64,000 bases of DNA, from NCBI RefSeq assembly GCF_000518485.1, contig NZ_JADR01000001.1:1-64000 (forward strand), in the 5' to 3' direction. The notes under the pieces are model-generated. The model was not told the origin of the DNA, ran no database searches, and was given only the letters and a program-made list of their open reading frames with translations. The translations under genes and the position numbers were made by a program. The stretch is from Olleya marilimosa CAM030 (GTDB taxonomy: Bacteria; Bacteroidota; Bacteroidia; Flavobacteriales; Flavobacteriaceae). Below are positions 1-8,058 of this stretch, one piece after another (position 1 is the first letter of the stretch; the number at the start of each line of letters is the position of its first letter).

Positions 1-1122
1 GAGATTACAGGCGTAGATGATCCATCTACACCAGCAGATCCAGCAGGAAACACAACCGACCCAACAGATCCAGATACAGATGGAGATGGAGTAACAGATG
101 GACAAGAAGCATTAGACGGAACAGATCCAAATGATTCATGTGAATATTTAGAGTCAAGTATTACATTACCTCAAGATGAAGTATATCTTGAAGCTGATTG
201 TGATGGAGATGGTGTGACAAATGGACAAGAAGTTATTGATGGAACAGATGCATTAGACCCATGTGATTACTTAGCATTAAATCAAGATATAACTATTGTT
301 TCTGCCGAGTGGGAAGCTTTAGATTGTGATGGAGATGGTGTAATTAATGGTACAGAAATATTAGATAGTACAGACCCACAAAATCCATGTGACTTTATTG
401 CAGCAAGTACGACTGTAGCTCAATCAGTAGAGTGGTTAAATGGTGATTGTGATGGTGATAATGTCCCTAACGGAGTCGAACAATCTGAAGGAGATACGGA
501 CGGAGATTCAATACCAGATTATTTGGATACAGATGATGATGGTGATGGAGTGGATACTATTAATGAAGATTATGGTAACACGGATTTTGAAGATGGAGAT
601 ATCGACCCAACAGGTGACAATGACCCTACTAATGATGACACAGATGGAGATTCAATACCTGATTACTTAGATACAGATGATGACAATGACGGAATACCAA
701 CTGAAGATGAATATCCTGACCCAGATAATAATGGAATTGGTTTTGGTGATGACGCTGTTGATAGTGATGGTGATGGATTACCAGATTATTTAGATGTAAA
801 TAATGCATCGCCTGAAGAAGATGATTTAGAGATATTTAATGCTGTTACACCTAATGGTGATGGAGAGAATGATGTATTTATTATTAGAAATATCGAATTA
901 TATCCAGAAAACACAGTTAAGATTTATAACAGATGGGGAGTAATTGTATATGAGACGTCTAGTTATGGTTCTGTAGGAAACTACTTTAACGGTAGATCAA
1001 ATGGTAGAGTAACGATTCAAGTAGAAGAGCTTTTACCAGTAGGAACTTACTTTTATGTAGTTGAATATGTTGTAGAAGGAGAAACGAAGTCTAGAGCAGG
1101 ATATTTATACCTACAACGATAA
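1..1122 (+). CDS. T9SS type B-sorted surface adhesin with Asp-rich TSP3-like repeats (C-terminal part)
   Basis: The reading frame is open from base 1, so the gene starts upstream; 373 codons are visible. The first ~275 residues hold repeated DxDxDGxxxxxE and DTDGDSIPDYLDTDDD motifs typical of thrombospondin type 3 calcium-binding repeats, interleaved with cysteine-containing units ending in CDYL, CDFI or CEYL. The last ~95 residues (from about 828) are a gliding motility-associated C-terminal domain: TPNGDGEND, then IYNRWG, then PVGTYFYVV, ending in YLYLQR. That domain is the type B signal for export by the type IX secretion system. Family knowledge says such proteins are large cell-surface adhesins, often encoded beside PorP/SprF and OmpA partners, as here. 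Ligand is unknown. Confidence 0.88.
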   Translation, partial: EITGVDDPSTPADPAGNTTDPTDPDTDGDGVTDGQEALDGTDPNDSCEYLESSITLPQDEVYLEADCDGDGVTNGQEVIDGTDALDPCDYLALNQDITIVSAEWEALDCDGDGVINGTEILDSTDPQNPCDFIAASTTVAQSVEWLNGDCDGDNVPNGVEQSEGDTDGDSIPDYLDTDDDGDGVDTINEDYGNTDFEDGDIDPTGDNDPTNDDTDGDSIPDYLDTDDDNDGIPTEDEYPDPDNNGIGFGDDAVDSDGDGLPDYLDVNNASPEEDDLEIFNAVTPNGDGENDVFIIRNIELYPENTVKIYNRWGVIVYETSSYGSVGNYFNGRSNGRVTIQVEELLPVGTYFYVVEYVVEGETKSRAGYLYLQR

Positions 1123-1130
1123 TAATCTAT

Positions 1131-1154
1131 AGAGGCAGTGTTAAAACTGCCTCT
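1131..1154 (+). promoter_or_regulatory. intercistronic stem-loop between adhesin and porP-like gene
   Basis: A perfect 9-bp inverted repeat, AGAGGCAGT / ACTGCCTCT with a 6-nt loop, lies in the 62-bp gap between the adhesin stop and the porP-like start. It is followed by TTAAAAAAA rather than a T tract, so it does not look like a normal terminator. It may be a partial terminator, an RNA-processing site or a 3' stabiliser that sets different levels for the adhesin and its partners (inference). Confidence 0.45.
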
Positions 1155-1184
1155 TAAAAAAAATAAATTCATACCTTATTTCAA

Positions 1185-2117
1185 ATGAAAAATAAAATTT
1201 TAATATTAATAGCTGTAATAAGTTCATTTTATGTCACAGAATTATCTGCGCAACAAGATGCACAATATACTCAGTATATGTACAATACATTAAGTATTAA
1301 TCCAGCATATGCAGGTTCCAGAGATGGCTTAAGTGCTTTACTTTTATATCGTACACAATGGGTTGGTTTAGATGGAGCTCCTGATACAGGAACTTTCAAT
1401 ATTCATTCCCCTTTTGGTGATGAACAAAACGTAGGTTTAGGTTTATCTGTTGTAAACGATAGAATTGGACCAACACAAGAAACTTATTTTGATGTGTCAT
1501 TTTCATACTCTATTAATACATCAGATGATGGTAGATTATCTTTTGGTTTGAATGGTGGAGGAAGTTTGTTAGATATTAAATATTCAGAATTAAGTGCTTA
1601 CAATAATGGAGATGTATTATTACAAAGTGATATAGATAATAAATTTTCACCTCAAATAGGAGCTGGTGTATATTATCGTAATGCAGATAAATGGTATTTA
1701 GGATTATCAGTACCAAATATACTTGAAACTAAATATTTTGACGATGCTTCTTTATCTCAAGCATCAGAAAGAATGCACTTTTATTTAATGGGAGGATATG
1801 TTTTTGATATCAATCAAGATTTAAAATTAAAACCAGCATTTCTTGTTAAACAAGTTTCAGGATCACCATTACAAGCTGATGTAACAGCTAACGCTTTATA
1901 TAAAGATAAATTTACTTTTGGTTTAGCATACCGATGGGATGCAGCAGTTAGTGGTTTATTAGGTTATCAGGTATCAGAAAGTTTAATGTTAGGTTTTGGT
2001 TATGATAGAGAAGTGACAGATTTAGGTCAGACTAAATTTGATGCTGGTTCTTTCGAGGTGTTTTTAAGATTTGAACCTAGAGATTTAACTAAAATTTTGT
2101 CACCAAGATTCTTTTAA
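1185..2117 (+). CDS. PorP/SprF family type IX secretion outer-membrane protein
   Basis: This 310-residue protein has an N-terminal signal peptide (MKNKILILIAVISSFY... cleaved near ELSA-QQ). The mature start QQDAQYTQYMYN, followed by SINPAYAGSRDG and RTQWVGLDGAP, is the PorP/SprF family signature. The rest alternates short beta strands, as expected for an outer-membrane barrel of about 14 strands. Family knowledge: PorP/SprF proteins work with the T9SS and typically tether or help export a particular type B adhesin encoded next to them. The preceding adhesin and the following OmpA protein form this standard trio, with 62- and 19-bp gaps. Specificity for the upstream adhesin is inferred from position. 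Confidence 0.93.
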   Translation: MKNKILILIAVISSFYVTELSAQQDAQYTQYMYNTLSINPAYAGSRDGLSALLLYRTQWVGLDGAPDTGTFNIHSPFGDEQNVGLGLSVVNDRIGPTQETYFDVSFSYSINTSDDGRLSFGLNGGGSLLDIKYSELSAYNNGDVLLQSDIDNKFSPQIGAGVYYRNADKWYLGLSVPNILETKYFDDASLSQASERMHFYLMGGYVFDINQDLKLKPAFLVKQVSGSPLQADVTANALYKDKFTFGLAYRWDAAVSGLLGYQVSESLMLGFGYDREVTDLGQTKFDAGSFEVFLRFEPRDLTKILSPRFF

Positions 2118-2136
2118 TATATAGATAATATAGATT

Positions 2137-4050
2137 ATGAAAAATACATATATACTTTCTACTTTAATTATTGCGCTATCATTTAATCTTACATTTGCAC
2201 AAAATGATGGTATTTCAAGTAGTACAGAAAAAAAGTATGATAAATTGTCCTATGTAGAAACAACAAAGGAGTTATTAAAGTTAATTGAAAAAGGTAATAA
2301 AACTCCAGAAGTTTATAAAAAACTAGCTAATTCATATTATTTCAACACTAAAATGGAAGACGCTTCCAAATGGTATGGAGAAATGTTTAAATTAGATGCG
2401 GTAGTAGAGTATGAGTACTACTATAGATATGCGATGAGTTTAAAAGCTATTGGTGACTATGAAGGTGCAAATGCGAATATGAAAAAATTTGCTGCTTTAA
2501 AGCCAAATGATTCTAGAGCTATATTATTCTCGAAATCCCCAAATTATTTAGAAACAATTGAGTCTCTATCAGGTGACTTTGAATTAGAAAATTTAGATTT
2601 AAATTCTCGTTTTTCAGATTTCGGAACTTCGTTTTACAAAGGAGGAATCGTTTTTGCTTCCTCTAGAGGTGATGGTAAATTATATAAATGGAATGAACAA
2701 CCATTTTTGGATTTATACTATAAAGCCAATGATTCTAGTACTGTAACTCCTTTGTCTACAGTTATAAATACTAAATATCACGAATCTTCAACATCTTTTA
2801 CTCATGATGGAAATACGTTGTATTTTACTAGAAATAATTATTTTCATGGTAAAGTTAGAAAAAGTAACGAAAAAGTAAATGGATTAAAAATATTTAAAGC
2901 AGAACTTAAAAATGGAGTTTGGACAAATATTACTAGTATGCCATTTAATAACGACGATTATAATGTAGCGCATCCAGCGTTAAGTTTAGATGAGGCAAGA
3001 CTATATTTTGCAAGTGATATGCCAGGAACGCGAGGTAAATCTGATATTTATTATGTAGATATCTTAGAAGATGGTACTTATGGCGAACCTGTAAATTTAG
3101 GAGATGCTATTAATACAGAAGGAAGAGAAAATTTCCCATACATTAGCAATAATGGAACATTATACTTTTCATCAGATGGACATCAAGGTCTTGGAGGATT
3201 AGATGTTTTTATGACAAAACTTGATGATCCTAGTCAAACGGTTACAAACTTAGGTAAGCCAATTAATAGTTCAAGAGATGATTTTGAATTTATAATTGAT
3301 GAGTTTTCAAATGTTGGATATTTAACCTCAAACAGATATAATGGAAAAGGAGATGACGATATCTACAAGTTTTCTAGATCATTTTGTACACAGTTAGTGT
3401 CTGGTACAACAGTAGATAAAACAACTAATGTAATACTTCCTTATGCAAGTGTTGTCGTATTAAATGAAAAAGGTGTTGAAGTACAGAATTTAACGTCAGA
3501 CCAAAACGGTTCATTTAGTTATGAAGGACCTTGTAACAAACAAAAGTTTAATATTATAGCATCTAAGGATGGGTTTATACAATCAGACCAAACGTTTGTT
3601 GTTAATCCTAAAAAGAAAGAAGATGTTGTTTTAAAATTGAACTTAACACCTGAAACAACACTACCAGCAGAAGTGGGAATGGATTTAACTGAAGTATTAA
3701 AATTAAATCCTATCTATTTTGATTTTGATAAGTCTAATATCAGACCAGACGCAGAATTAGAGTTAAAAAAGGTAATAGATTACATGAAAAAGTATCCAAC
3801 GGTTAGAATTGATGTGCAATCGCATACAGATTCAAGAGCATCAGATGACTATAACTGGGCTTTATCTAACAGAAGAAACGTATCTACTAAACAATATATA
3901 ATCCAAAAAGGAGGTATTGATCCAGATAGGTTAGAAGGTAAAGGTTATGGAGAAACTATGTTAGTTAATAGATGTAGTAATGGAGTTAAGTGTACCGAAG
4001 AAGAACATGATTGGAATAGAAGAAGTAACTTTATAGTTATTAATAGATAA
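2137..4050 (+). CDS. OmpA-family protein with TPR, PD40 propeller and CNA-like domain
   Basis: This 637-residue periplasmic protein has a signal peptide ending near TFA-QND. In order it shows a TPR-like helical section (about 30-125), WD40/PD40-like propeller repeats (about 150-415; ARLYFASDMPG, GTLYFSSDGHQGLGGLDVF), a carboxypeptidase-regulatory-like beta domain (about 425-500) and an OmpA peptidoglycan-binding domain (about 525-637; YFDFDKSNIRPDAELEL, SHTDSRASDDYN). This is the architecture of the OmpA proteins that partner PorP/SprF in T9SS adhesin loci, anchoring the complex to peptidoglycan. It lies 19 bp after the porP-like gene and is followed by a strong terminator, so it is the last gene of the unit. 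Confidence 0.92.
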   Translation: MKNTYILSTLIIALSFNLTFAQNDGISSSTEKKYDKLSYVETTKELLKLIEKGNKTPEVYKKLANSYYFNTKMEDASKWYGEMFKLDAVVEYEYYYRYAMSLKAIGDYEGANANMKKFAALKPNDSRAILFSKSPNYLETIESLSGDFELENLDLNSRFSDFGTSFYKGGIVFASSRGDGKLYKWNEQPFLDLYYKANDSSTVTPLSTVINTKYHESSTSFTHDGNTLYFTRNNYFHGKVRKSNEKVNGLKIFKAELKNGVWTNITSMPFNNDDYNVAHPALSLDEARLYFASDMPGTRGKSDIYYVDILEDGTYGEPVNLGDAINTEGRENFPYISNNGTLYFSSDGHQGLGGLDVFMTKLDDPSQTVTNLGKPINSSRDDFEFIIDEFSNVGYLTSNRYNGKGDDDIYKFSRSFCTQLVSGTTVDKTTNVILPYASVVVLNEKGVEVQNLTSDQNGSFSYEGPCNKQKFNIIASKDGFIQSDQTFVVNPKKKEDVVLKLNLTPETTLPAEVGMDLTEVLKLNPIYFDFDKSNIRPDAELELKKVIDYMKKYPTVRIDVQSHTDSRASDDYNWALSNRRNVSTKQYIIQKGGIDPDRLEGKGYGETMLVNRCSNGVKCTEEEHDWNRRSNFIVINR

Positions 4051-4069
4051 TTCGACTTATTTTTAAAGA

Positions 4070-4099
4070 AAAAGCATCTCAACTGAGATGCTTTTTTTT
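4070..4099 (+). terminator. rho-independent terminator after the adhesin-porP-ompA operon
   Basis: The stem AAAGCATCTC / GAGATGCTTT with a 4-nt AACT loop runs straight into a T-rich tract, 20 bp after the OmpA gene stop. Confidence 0.88.
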
Positions 4100-4142
4100 A
4101 TTAAAATTAACTTAAAACAAAAATTAGCCCAAGTCTAATTAT

Positions 4143-4150
4143 TAACTTTG
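4143..4150 (+). promoter_or_regulatory. Bacteroidetes -7 element (TAACTTTG) for idi
   Basis: TAACTTTG matches the TAnnTTTG consensus and sits 19 bp before the idi ATG, directly after the previous operon's terminator. No clear TTTG -33 box is visible. Confidence 0.6.
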
Positions 4151-4169
4151 TTTTTATCAAATATTTCTA

Positions 4170-4706
4170 ATGAAAGAAGAAAATGTAATTTTAGTAAACG
4201 AGTTTGATGAGCAAATTGGACTAATGCCAAAAATGGAAGCCCATGAAAAAGCATTATTACATCGTGCATTCTCTGTGTTTGTCTTTAATGATAATAATGA
4301 GTTAATGCTACAACAAAGAGCTTTAGGTAAATATCATTCTCCTGGATTATGGACCAATACCTGTTGTAGTCATCAACGAGAAGGAGAAAGTAATATAAAG
4401 GCAGGTACAAGACGTTTACAAGAAGAAATGGGTTTTGTCACAGCTTTAGAAGAAAAAACTTCATTTATATATAAAGCTCCTTTTGATAACGGTTTAACTG
4501 AGCATGAATTAGACCATATAATGGTAGGTTACTATCAAGATGAACCAGTGATTAATAAAGAAGAAGTTGAAAGCTGGAAATGGATGCCTTTAGAGGATGT
4601 AAAAGTTGATATAGAAAATCATCCAGAACTATATACAGCTTGGTTTAAAATAATTTTTGATAAGTTTTATCAATTTATAAATATTAATCATGAAAGTAAC
4701 AGTTAG
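4170..4706 (+). CDS. idi: isopentenyl-diphosphate delta-isomerase, type I
   Basis: This 178-residue Nudix-fold enzyme interconverts isopentenyl and dimethylallyl diphosphate in isoprenoid synthesis. It shows the family hallmarks: HRAFSVFVFNDNNELMLQQR at the start of the Nudix core, the catalytic-cysteine segment WTNTCCSH, the Nudix-type LQEEMGF helix, and ELDHIMVGY holding the acidic catalytic residue. Length is normal for the type I enzyme. It has its own -7 element and its last 17 bp overlap the following gene in another frame, so the two are probably translated from one mRNA. High certainty. Confidence 0.95.
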   Translation: MKEENVILVNEFDEQIGLMPKMEAHEKALLHRAFSVFVFNDNNELMLQQRALGKYHSPGLWTNTCCSHQREGESNIKAGTRRLQEEMGFVTALEEKTSFIYKAPFDNGLTEHELDHIMVGYYQDEPVINKEEVESWKWMPLEDVKVDIENHPELYTAWFKIIFDKFYQFININHESNS

Positions 4707-5100
4707 TCGTAAAGCACATTTTAATGCAGCACATAGATTATATCGTAAAGATTGGTCAATGGAAAAAAATGATGAAGTCTTCGGAAAATGTAATAACCCT
4801 AATTATCATGGCCATAATTATGAGCTTATAGCTAGTGTTACAGGAGAAATAGATCAAGAAACAGGTTTTGTAATTGATGTAAAAGTTTTAAAGGACATCA
4901 TTAAAACAGAAGTGGAAGATGCTTTTGACCATAAAAATTTAAATTTAGATGTAACTGAGTTTAAAGATTTAAACCCAACTGCCGAAAATATAGCTGTTGT
5001 AGTTTATAATAAAATTAAAGCTAAGTTAAAACCAAGCTTAGACCTAGAAGTAACACTTTACGAGACACCAAGAAACTTTGTATTGTATTCTGGTAAATAA
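4690..5100 (+). CDS. 6-pyruvoyltetrahydropterin synthase / 6-carboxytetrahydropterin synthase (PTPS/QueD family)
   Basis: This 136-residue tunnelling-fold protein has the family zinc ligands H15 (NAAHRL), H40 and H42 (YHGHNY), the catalytic cysteine C34 and the DAFDHKNLN segment with the Asp-His pair. It converts dihydroneopterin triphosphate either to 6-carboxytetrahydropterin (queuosine route) or to 6-pyruvoyltetrahydropterin (biopterin route). The Cys-to-HGH spacing is C-x5-HGH (KCNNPNYHGHNY), which matches eukaryotic PTPS rather than the C-x3-HGH of E. coli QueD, so I give no symbol. The ATG lies inside the end of idi (17-bp overlap). No other queuosine or biopterin gene is in the window. 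Confidence 0.88.
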   Translation: MKVTVSRKAHFNAAHRLYRKDWSMEKNDEVFGKCNNPNYHGHNYELIASVTGEIDQETGFVIDVKVLKDIIKTEVEDAFDHKNLNLDVTEFKDLNPTAENIAVVVYNKIKAKLKPSLDLEVTLYETPRNFVLYSGK

Positions 5101-5140
5101 CATACATAAATTAAATAAAGCCTTTAAAGTACATTTAAAT

Positions 5141-5172
5141 AGTTCTAATTTGGAACTTTAATTGTAGCTTTG
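5141..5172 (+). promoter_or_regulatory. promoter with inverted repeat upstream of small unknown gene
   Basis: AGTTC-N7-GAACT (5141-5157) lies 7 bp before a TAGCTTTG -7 element (5165-5172). The repeat sits where the -33 region should be, so it could be an operator (inference). The downstream ATG is 22 bp after the -7 element. Confidence 0.45.
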
Positions 5173-5194
5173 CACCTAAATAAATTTTAAAATT

Positions 5195-5464
5195 ATGGCA
5201 AATAAAAGAGACCTAAAAAAAGACATTAATTACGTTTTAGGAGATATTATTGAAGCAGTATACGTTTGGGAATATACAAACACTGATAAAGACAACAAAC
5301 AAAGTGAAGCGATCATAGATGACGCAATAGTAACTTTTGACGAGCTTATAACTAAGACTAATGCAAAAGACGTTGATAACAAAAAAGCTCATTTTAACTC
5401 AATTAAAAAAGAGCTTGAAGATAAGGGTCGTGCGTTAATTGAAAGAATTAATAAATTAGGTTAA
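5195..5464 (+). CDS. small conserved-type protein of unknown function (89 aa)
   Basis: The product is highly charged, Lys/Asp rich and predicted mostly helical: a helix with KRDLKKDINYVLGDIIEAVYVWE, a loop TNTDKDNKQ, then two amphipathic helices ending IERINKLG. It has no signal peptide, membrane segment or recognised motif, so it is probably cytosolic. It has its own promoter with a possible operator and is followed within 60 bp by tRNA-Thr. The protein looks like a compact helical bundle that might bind a partner protein; I do not recognise a function. Confidence 0.75.
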   Translation: MANKRDLKKDINYVLGDIIEAVYVWEYTNTDKDNKQSEAIIDDAIVTFDELITKTNAKDVDNKKAHFNSIKKELEDKGRALIERINKLG

Positions 5465-5481
5465 ATTTTTTTAAAAAAAAG

Positions 5482-5512
5482 CTTGCAGATATCATTAAGA
5501 GAATTATATTTG
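5482..5512 (+). promoter_or_regulatory. tRNA-Thr promoter
   Basis: CTTG (5482-5485), a 19-bp spacer and TATATTTG (5505-5512) match the Bacteroidetes housekeeping promoter (TTTG-N19-TAnnTTTG). The -7 element ends 11 bp before the first tRNA base. Confidence 0.75.
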
Positions 5513-5523
5513 CAAACTCTTTT

Positions 5524-5597
5524 GCCGATGTAGCTCAGCTGGCTAGAGCAGCTGATTTGTAATCAGCAGGTCGTGGGTTCGAGTCCCTCCATCGGCT
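5524..5597 (+). tRNA. tRNA-Thr(UGU)
   Basis: A full cloverleaf can be drawn by eye: the acceptor stem GCCGATG pairs with CATCGGC, the anticodon stem GCTGA (5551-5555) with TCAGC (5563-5567), and the loop TTTGTAA places anticodon UGU at 5558-5560, reading ACA threonine codons. The T-arm contains GTTCGAGTC. The discriminator base is T and no CCA is encoded in order after it (TCA follows), so CCA is added by the nucleotidyltransferase, a candidate for which lies at 49181-50611. Confidence 0.97.
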
Positions 5598-5600
5598 CAA

Positions 5601-5634
5601 AAAAGCTTCTCTTTACTGAGAAGCTTTTTTTTTT
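5601..5634 (+). terminator. terminator of the tRNA-Thr transcript
   Basis: AAAGCTTCTC / GAGAAGCTTT with a 6-nt loop followed by a run of ten T residues, 4 bp after the tRNA. Confidence 0.9.
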
Positions 5635-5658
5635 GATTTATATCAATATTTAAGCTAC

Positions 5659-5693
5659 AAAAAAAGCCATCTAAATTTTAGATGGCTTTTTTA
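5659..5693. terminator. bidirectional terminator
   Basis: A long A-flanked hairpin, AAAAGCCATCTAAA / TTTAGATGGCTTTT, followed by T residues on both strands. It sits between the tRNA transcript and the convergent lipoprotein gene and probably ends the latter. Confidence 0.85.
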
Positions 5694-5713
5694 TTATAAG
5701 TGATCATTGTATA

Positions 5714-6412
5714 CTACTGCTCATTTTTTTTAATCTCTGCAATATATACATCAAGTTGTTTTCCGTATTTTGAGGCTTTAATTTTAGGTGTTAATACATT
5801 ATTGATAGTATCTAAATAAATAACGTTAGCATCATAAATTTCAGAAAGTGCTAAATATGGAGCTACCTCACTATCATTATGGTTGACTGCAAAATTGGCA
5901 GTGTATAAATACTTTCTTTTCTTAAAACTATTTAATATTTTTTCAGTCTGTTTTAATTTGATAGTATCTTTATCTCTAGCAGCTTCAATATAATCTTTAG
6001 TTAAGTCTAAGTTTTTGTTATTAAACTTTCCTATCATACTTAAATATTCTTCTAAAACTTCATGTTGCTTAGATCCTTTTATTTTTGCGTCATAAGAAAA
6101 ACCTTTTAAAGTTGTATTAATTTCAGTAACTCCTTTATCTGCAAAAAAGGATATACGATCATCTTCCTTAGTGTTTTTATTTAAGTATAAATAAAACATT
6201 TCTGGTTCATCTATATCTGATTGTAAAGTAAATTCAGGAGAACCATTGACGACTATTGAGTCTACAGTGACTAAAACAGTATCACTTACCTTTTTAAGAT
6301 AAATAGTTCCTTTTTTTAAACCTTTAACAGTTCCTTTGACTGTCAATTTATTAGCATCATTTCCGCAAGAAAATAAAGATACTAATACTAATAATGCAAT
6401 AATTTTTTTCAT
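5714..6412 (-). CDS. DUF4369-family lipoprotein
   Basis: This 232-residue protein has a lipoprotein signal with lipobox LFSC (Cys16), followed by GNDAN. Residues 23-110 resemble the DUF4369 domain that often precedes a thioredoxin-like domain in Bacteroidetes (KGTVKGLKKGTIYLKK, FYLYLNK, KGFSYDAKIKGSKQHE). The C-terminal half is helical and lacks the CxxC of thiol-disulfide oxidoreductases, so only the N-terminal accessory domain is present. The location is probably the periplasmic face of a membrane. It lies 51 bp downstream of the DUF819 gene on the same strand and may share its transcript. Function unknown. Confidence 0.82.
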   Translation of the reverse strand: MKKIIALLVLVSLFSCGNDANKLTVKGTVKGLKKGTIYLKKVSDTVLVTVDSIVVNGSPEFTLQSDIDEPEMFYLYLNKNTKEDDRISFFADKGVTEINTTLKGFSYDAKIKGSKQHEVLEEYLSMIGKFNNKNLDLTKDYIEAARDKDTIKLKQTEKILNSFKKRKYLYTANFAVNHNDSEVAPYLALSEIYDANVIYLDTINNVLTPKIKASKYGKQLDVYIAEIKKNEQ

Positions 6413-6463
6413 CTAAAACTTATTTTTAACGTGGGCAAATATCAATTAAAAAACAGAAAAATA

Positions 6464-7771
6464 CTAACCTCCAGAAGCTAATTGCATTAAAATTGTACAT
6501 CCAATGGCAGCTAAAGTACCAACAGCATATCCAAATACAGCTAAAAGAACACCTACTGTTGCTAAGGATGGATGAAAGGCTGATGCTACAATTGGAGCAG
6601 ATGCTGCACCACCAACGTTGGCTTGACTTCCTACAGCTAAAAAGAAATATGGTGCTTTAATAAGTTTTGCTACACCAATTAATAGTAGTGCATGAATACC
6701 CATCCAAACAAATCCTATGGCTATAAGTCCAACATTATCAAATATTGAGCTAATGTCTATTTTCATACCAATGGTTGCTACTAAAATATATATAAAAACA
6801 CTGCCAAATTTACTAGCTCCTGCACCTTCATAATTTTTAGCTTTGGTAAAAGATAGTAAAATGGCTATAATGGTTGCTATACTAATCATCCAGAAAAAGG
6901 TGCTATCTAAAAAGGTAAAGGTGTTTTTTAAAGTAGGAGACTCAATCCCTGAAATTATGTTTCCAAAAAATGGCGCTAAATTGTCAGCACATAGGTGTGC
7001 CATGCTTACAGTTCCAAAAGCTATGGCAGCTAATAACATTAGGTCTGTTAGGCTTGGATTACGTTTAACACTTTCTGTAAATGTTGACATTTTTTCTTTA
7101 AGCGCTTCAATGGAAGAGGTGTCTGCTTTAAGCCACTTATTTATGCTAGCTCTTTTTCCTATACCAATAAGTAGGATGGCCATCCAAACATTAGCAACAA
7201 CTATATCCACAAAAACCATTTTTCCGTATTCGGCTTGGTTATAGCCATATATTTCTAACATAGCAGTTTGATTGGCTCCTCCACCAATCCAGCTACCTGC
7301 TAATGTAGATAAACCTCTCCAAACAGCATCAGGACCAATACCACCAACAGTGTCTGGAGATATAGAGGCAATTAATAATATAGCTATGGGACCACCAATA
7401 ATAATACCTACAGTACCTGTAAAAAACATTATTAATGCTTTCCATCCTAAATTAAAGACAGCTTTTAAATCAATACTTAGGGTCATTAAAACTAGTGCAG
7501 CAGGTAAAAGATATCTACTTGCAACATAATATAAGTTAGTTTTGTGCGATACAATCTCTCCTGTATCACTTGTTGTTTCCCATTCAGGAGCAATTAATCC
7601 TATAGTAGTTAATATTGCAGGTAGCATATATGCCATAAATAGTCCAGGAACAATTTTATAAAACTTTTCCCAAAAACCGCCTTTCAAGGATTCTGTATAA
7701 AAAATTAGACCTAATGCTATCATTAACACTCCAAAAACAATAGTGTCGTTTGTAAATAATGGTTCACTCAT
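6464..7771 (-). CDS. DUF819 family integral membrane protein
   Basis: This 435-residue protein has about ten to twelve hydrophobic segments. Segments such as RGLSTLAGSWIGGGANQTAM and SQANVGGAASAPIVASAFHP are the conserved glycine-rich re-entrant-like stretches of the DUF819 family, and the two similar halves are typical of transporters with inverted repeats. The family is widespread in bacteria and plants, inner-membrane located, with an unproven transport role. The start MSEPLFTNDT is 68 bp after the twin RNA promoter region on the opposite strand. A lipoprotein gene follows 51 bp downstream. Confidence 0.88.
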   Translation of the reverse strand: MSEPLFTNDTIVFGVLMIALGLIFYTESLKGGFWEKFYKIVPGLFMAYMLPAILTTIGLIAPEWETTSDTGEIVSHKTNLYYVASRYLLPAALVLMTLSIDLKAVFNLGWKALIMFFTGTVGIIIGGPIAILLIASISPDTVGGIGPDAVWRGLSTLAGSWIGGGANQTAMLEIYGYNQAEYGKMVFVDIVVANVWMAILLIGIGKRASINKWLKADTSSIEALKEKMSTFTESVKRNPSLTDLMLLAAIAFGTVSMAHLCADNLAPFFGNIISGIESPTLKNTFTFLDSTFFWMISIATIIAILLSFTKAKNYEGAGASKFGSVFIYILVATIGMKIDISSIFDNVGLIAIGFVWMGIHALLLIGVAKLIKAPYFFLAVGSQANVGGAASAPIVASAFHPSLATVGVLLAVFGYAVGTLAAIGCTILMQLASGG

Positions 7772-7839
7772 AATTTTAATTTATAGATAACGCAAAATAA
7801 TCAAATAAAACGGTTATTAAAAGGTTTAAAAATAAAGTT

Positions 7840-7854
7840 TGGCACAGGATTTGT
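7840..7854 (+). promoter_or_regulatory. sigma-54-type promoter of RNA copy 1
   Basis: TGGCAC (7840-7845), a 5-bp spacer and TTGT (7851-7854) match the RpoN -24/-12 consensus TGGCAC-N5-TTGC except for the last base. The same arrangement occurs exactly 193 bp further on, before a second copy of the same RNA. Confidence 0.7.
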
Positions 7855-7865
7855 TTAATGTAAAA

Positions 7866-7980
7866 TGTAATTATTTATGATGACATTCTAATACTAGGTG
7901 TGGTTACCTAAACAGAAAATAGTAAAAATTACATTTGGTTGGTTAGTATGAAAAAGCATCCCTTTAAGGATGCTTTTTCT
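7866..7980 (+). ncRNA. candidate structured small RNA, copy 1 (about 115 nt)
   Basis: The expected start, 12 nt after the -12 element, falls on TGTAATT (7866-7872), which pairs with AATTACA (7927-7933) to close a basal stem. Inside it are TTATGATGAC and the hairpin TAGGT-GTGGTT-ACCTA (7895-7910). After the stem come TTTGGTTGGTTAGTATG and a terminator, AAAAAGCATCC / GGATGCTTTTT (7951-7979). Copy 2 keeps all these parts. Short frames differ between copies (MMTF then stop here), so a peptide is unlikely. I know no family that matches. Function is unknown; a trans-acting regulatory RNA is the simplest idea. Confidence 0.65.
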
Positions 7981-8032
7981 GTTTTTAACTTTAATAAACC
8001 TTTAACATCATAATTTGTTAGGTTATTGGTTT

Positions 8033-8047
8033 TGGCACGACAATTGT
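8033..8047 (+). promoter_or_regulatory. sigma-54-type promoter of RNA copy 2
   Basis: TGGCAC (8033-8038), spacer GACAA and TTGT (8044-8047), in the same register to its RNA as copy 1: 12 nt from the end of the -12 element to the first paired base. Confidence 0.7.
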
Positions 8048-8058
8048 AATATTAAAAG

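Noticed and set aside
60-800. Repeated GATGGAGATGG-type DNA as a tandem DNA repeat or CRISPR-like array
   Set aside because: It is coding sequence for Asp-rich TSP3 repeats; units are irregular and in frame.
7876-7890. Short frame MMTF... in the twin RNAs as a leader peptide of an attenuator
   Set aside because: The frame ends after four codons in copy 1 and after ten in copy 2, the hairpin and unpaired blocks are better conserved than any frame, and no same-strand gene follows.
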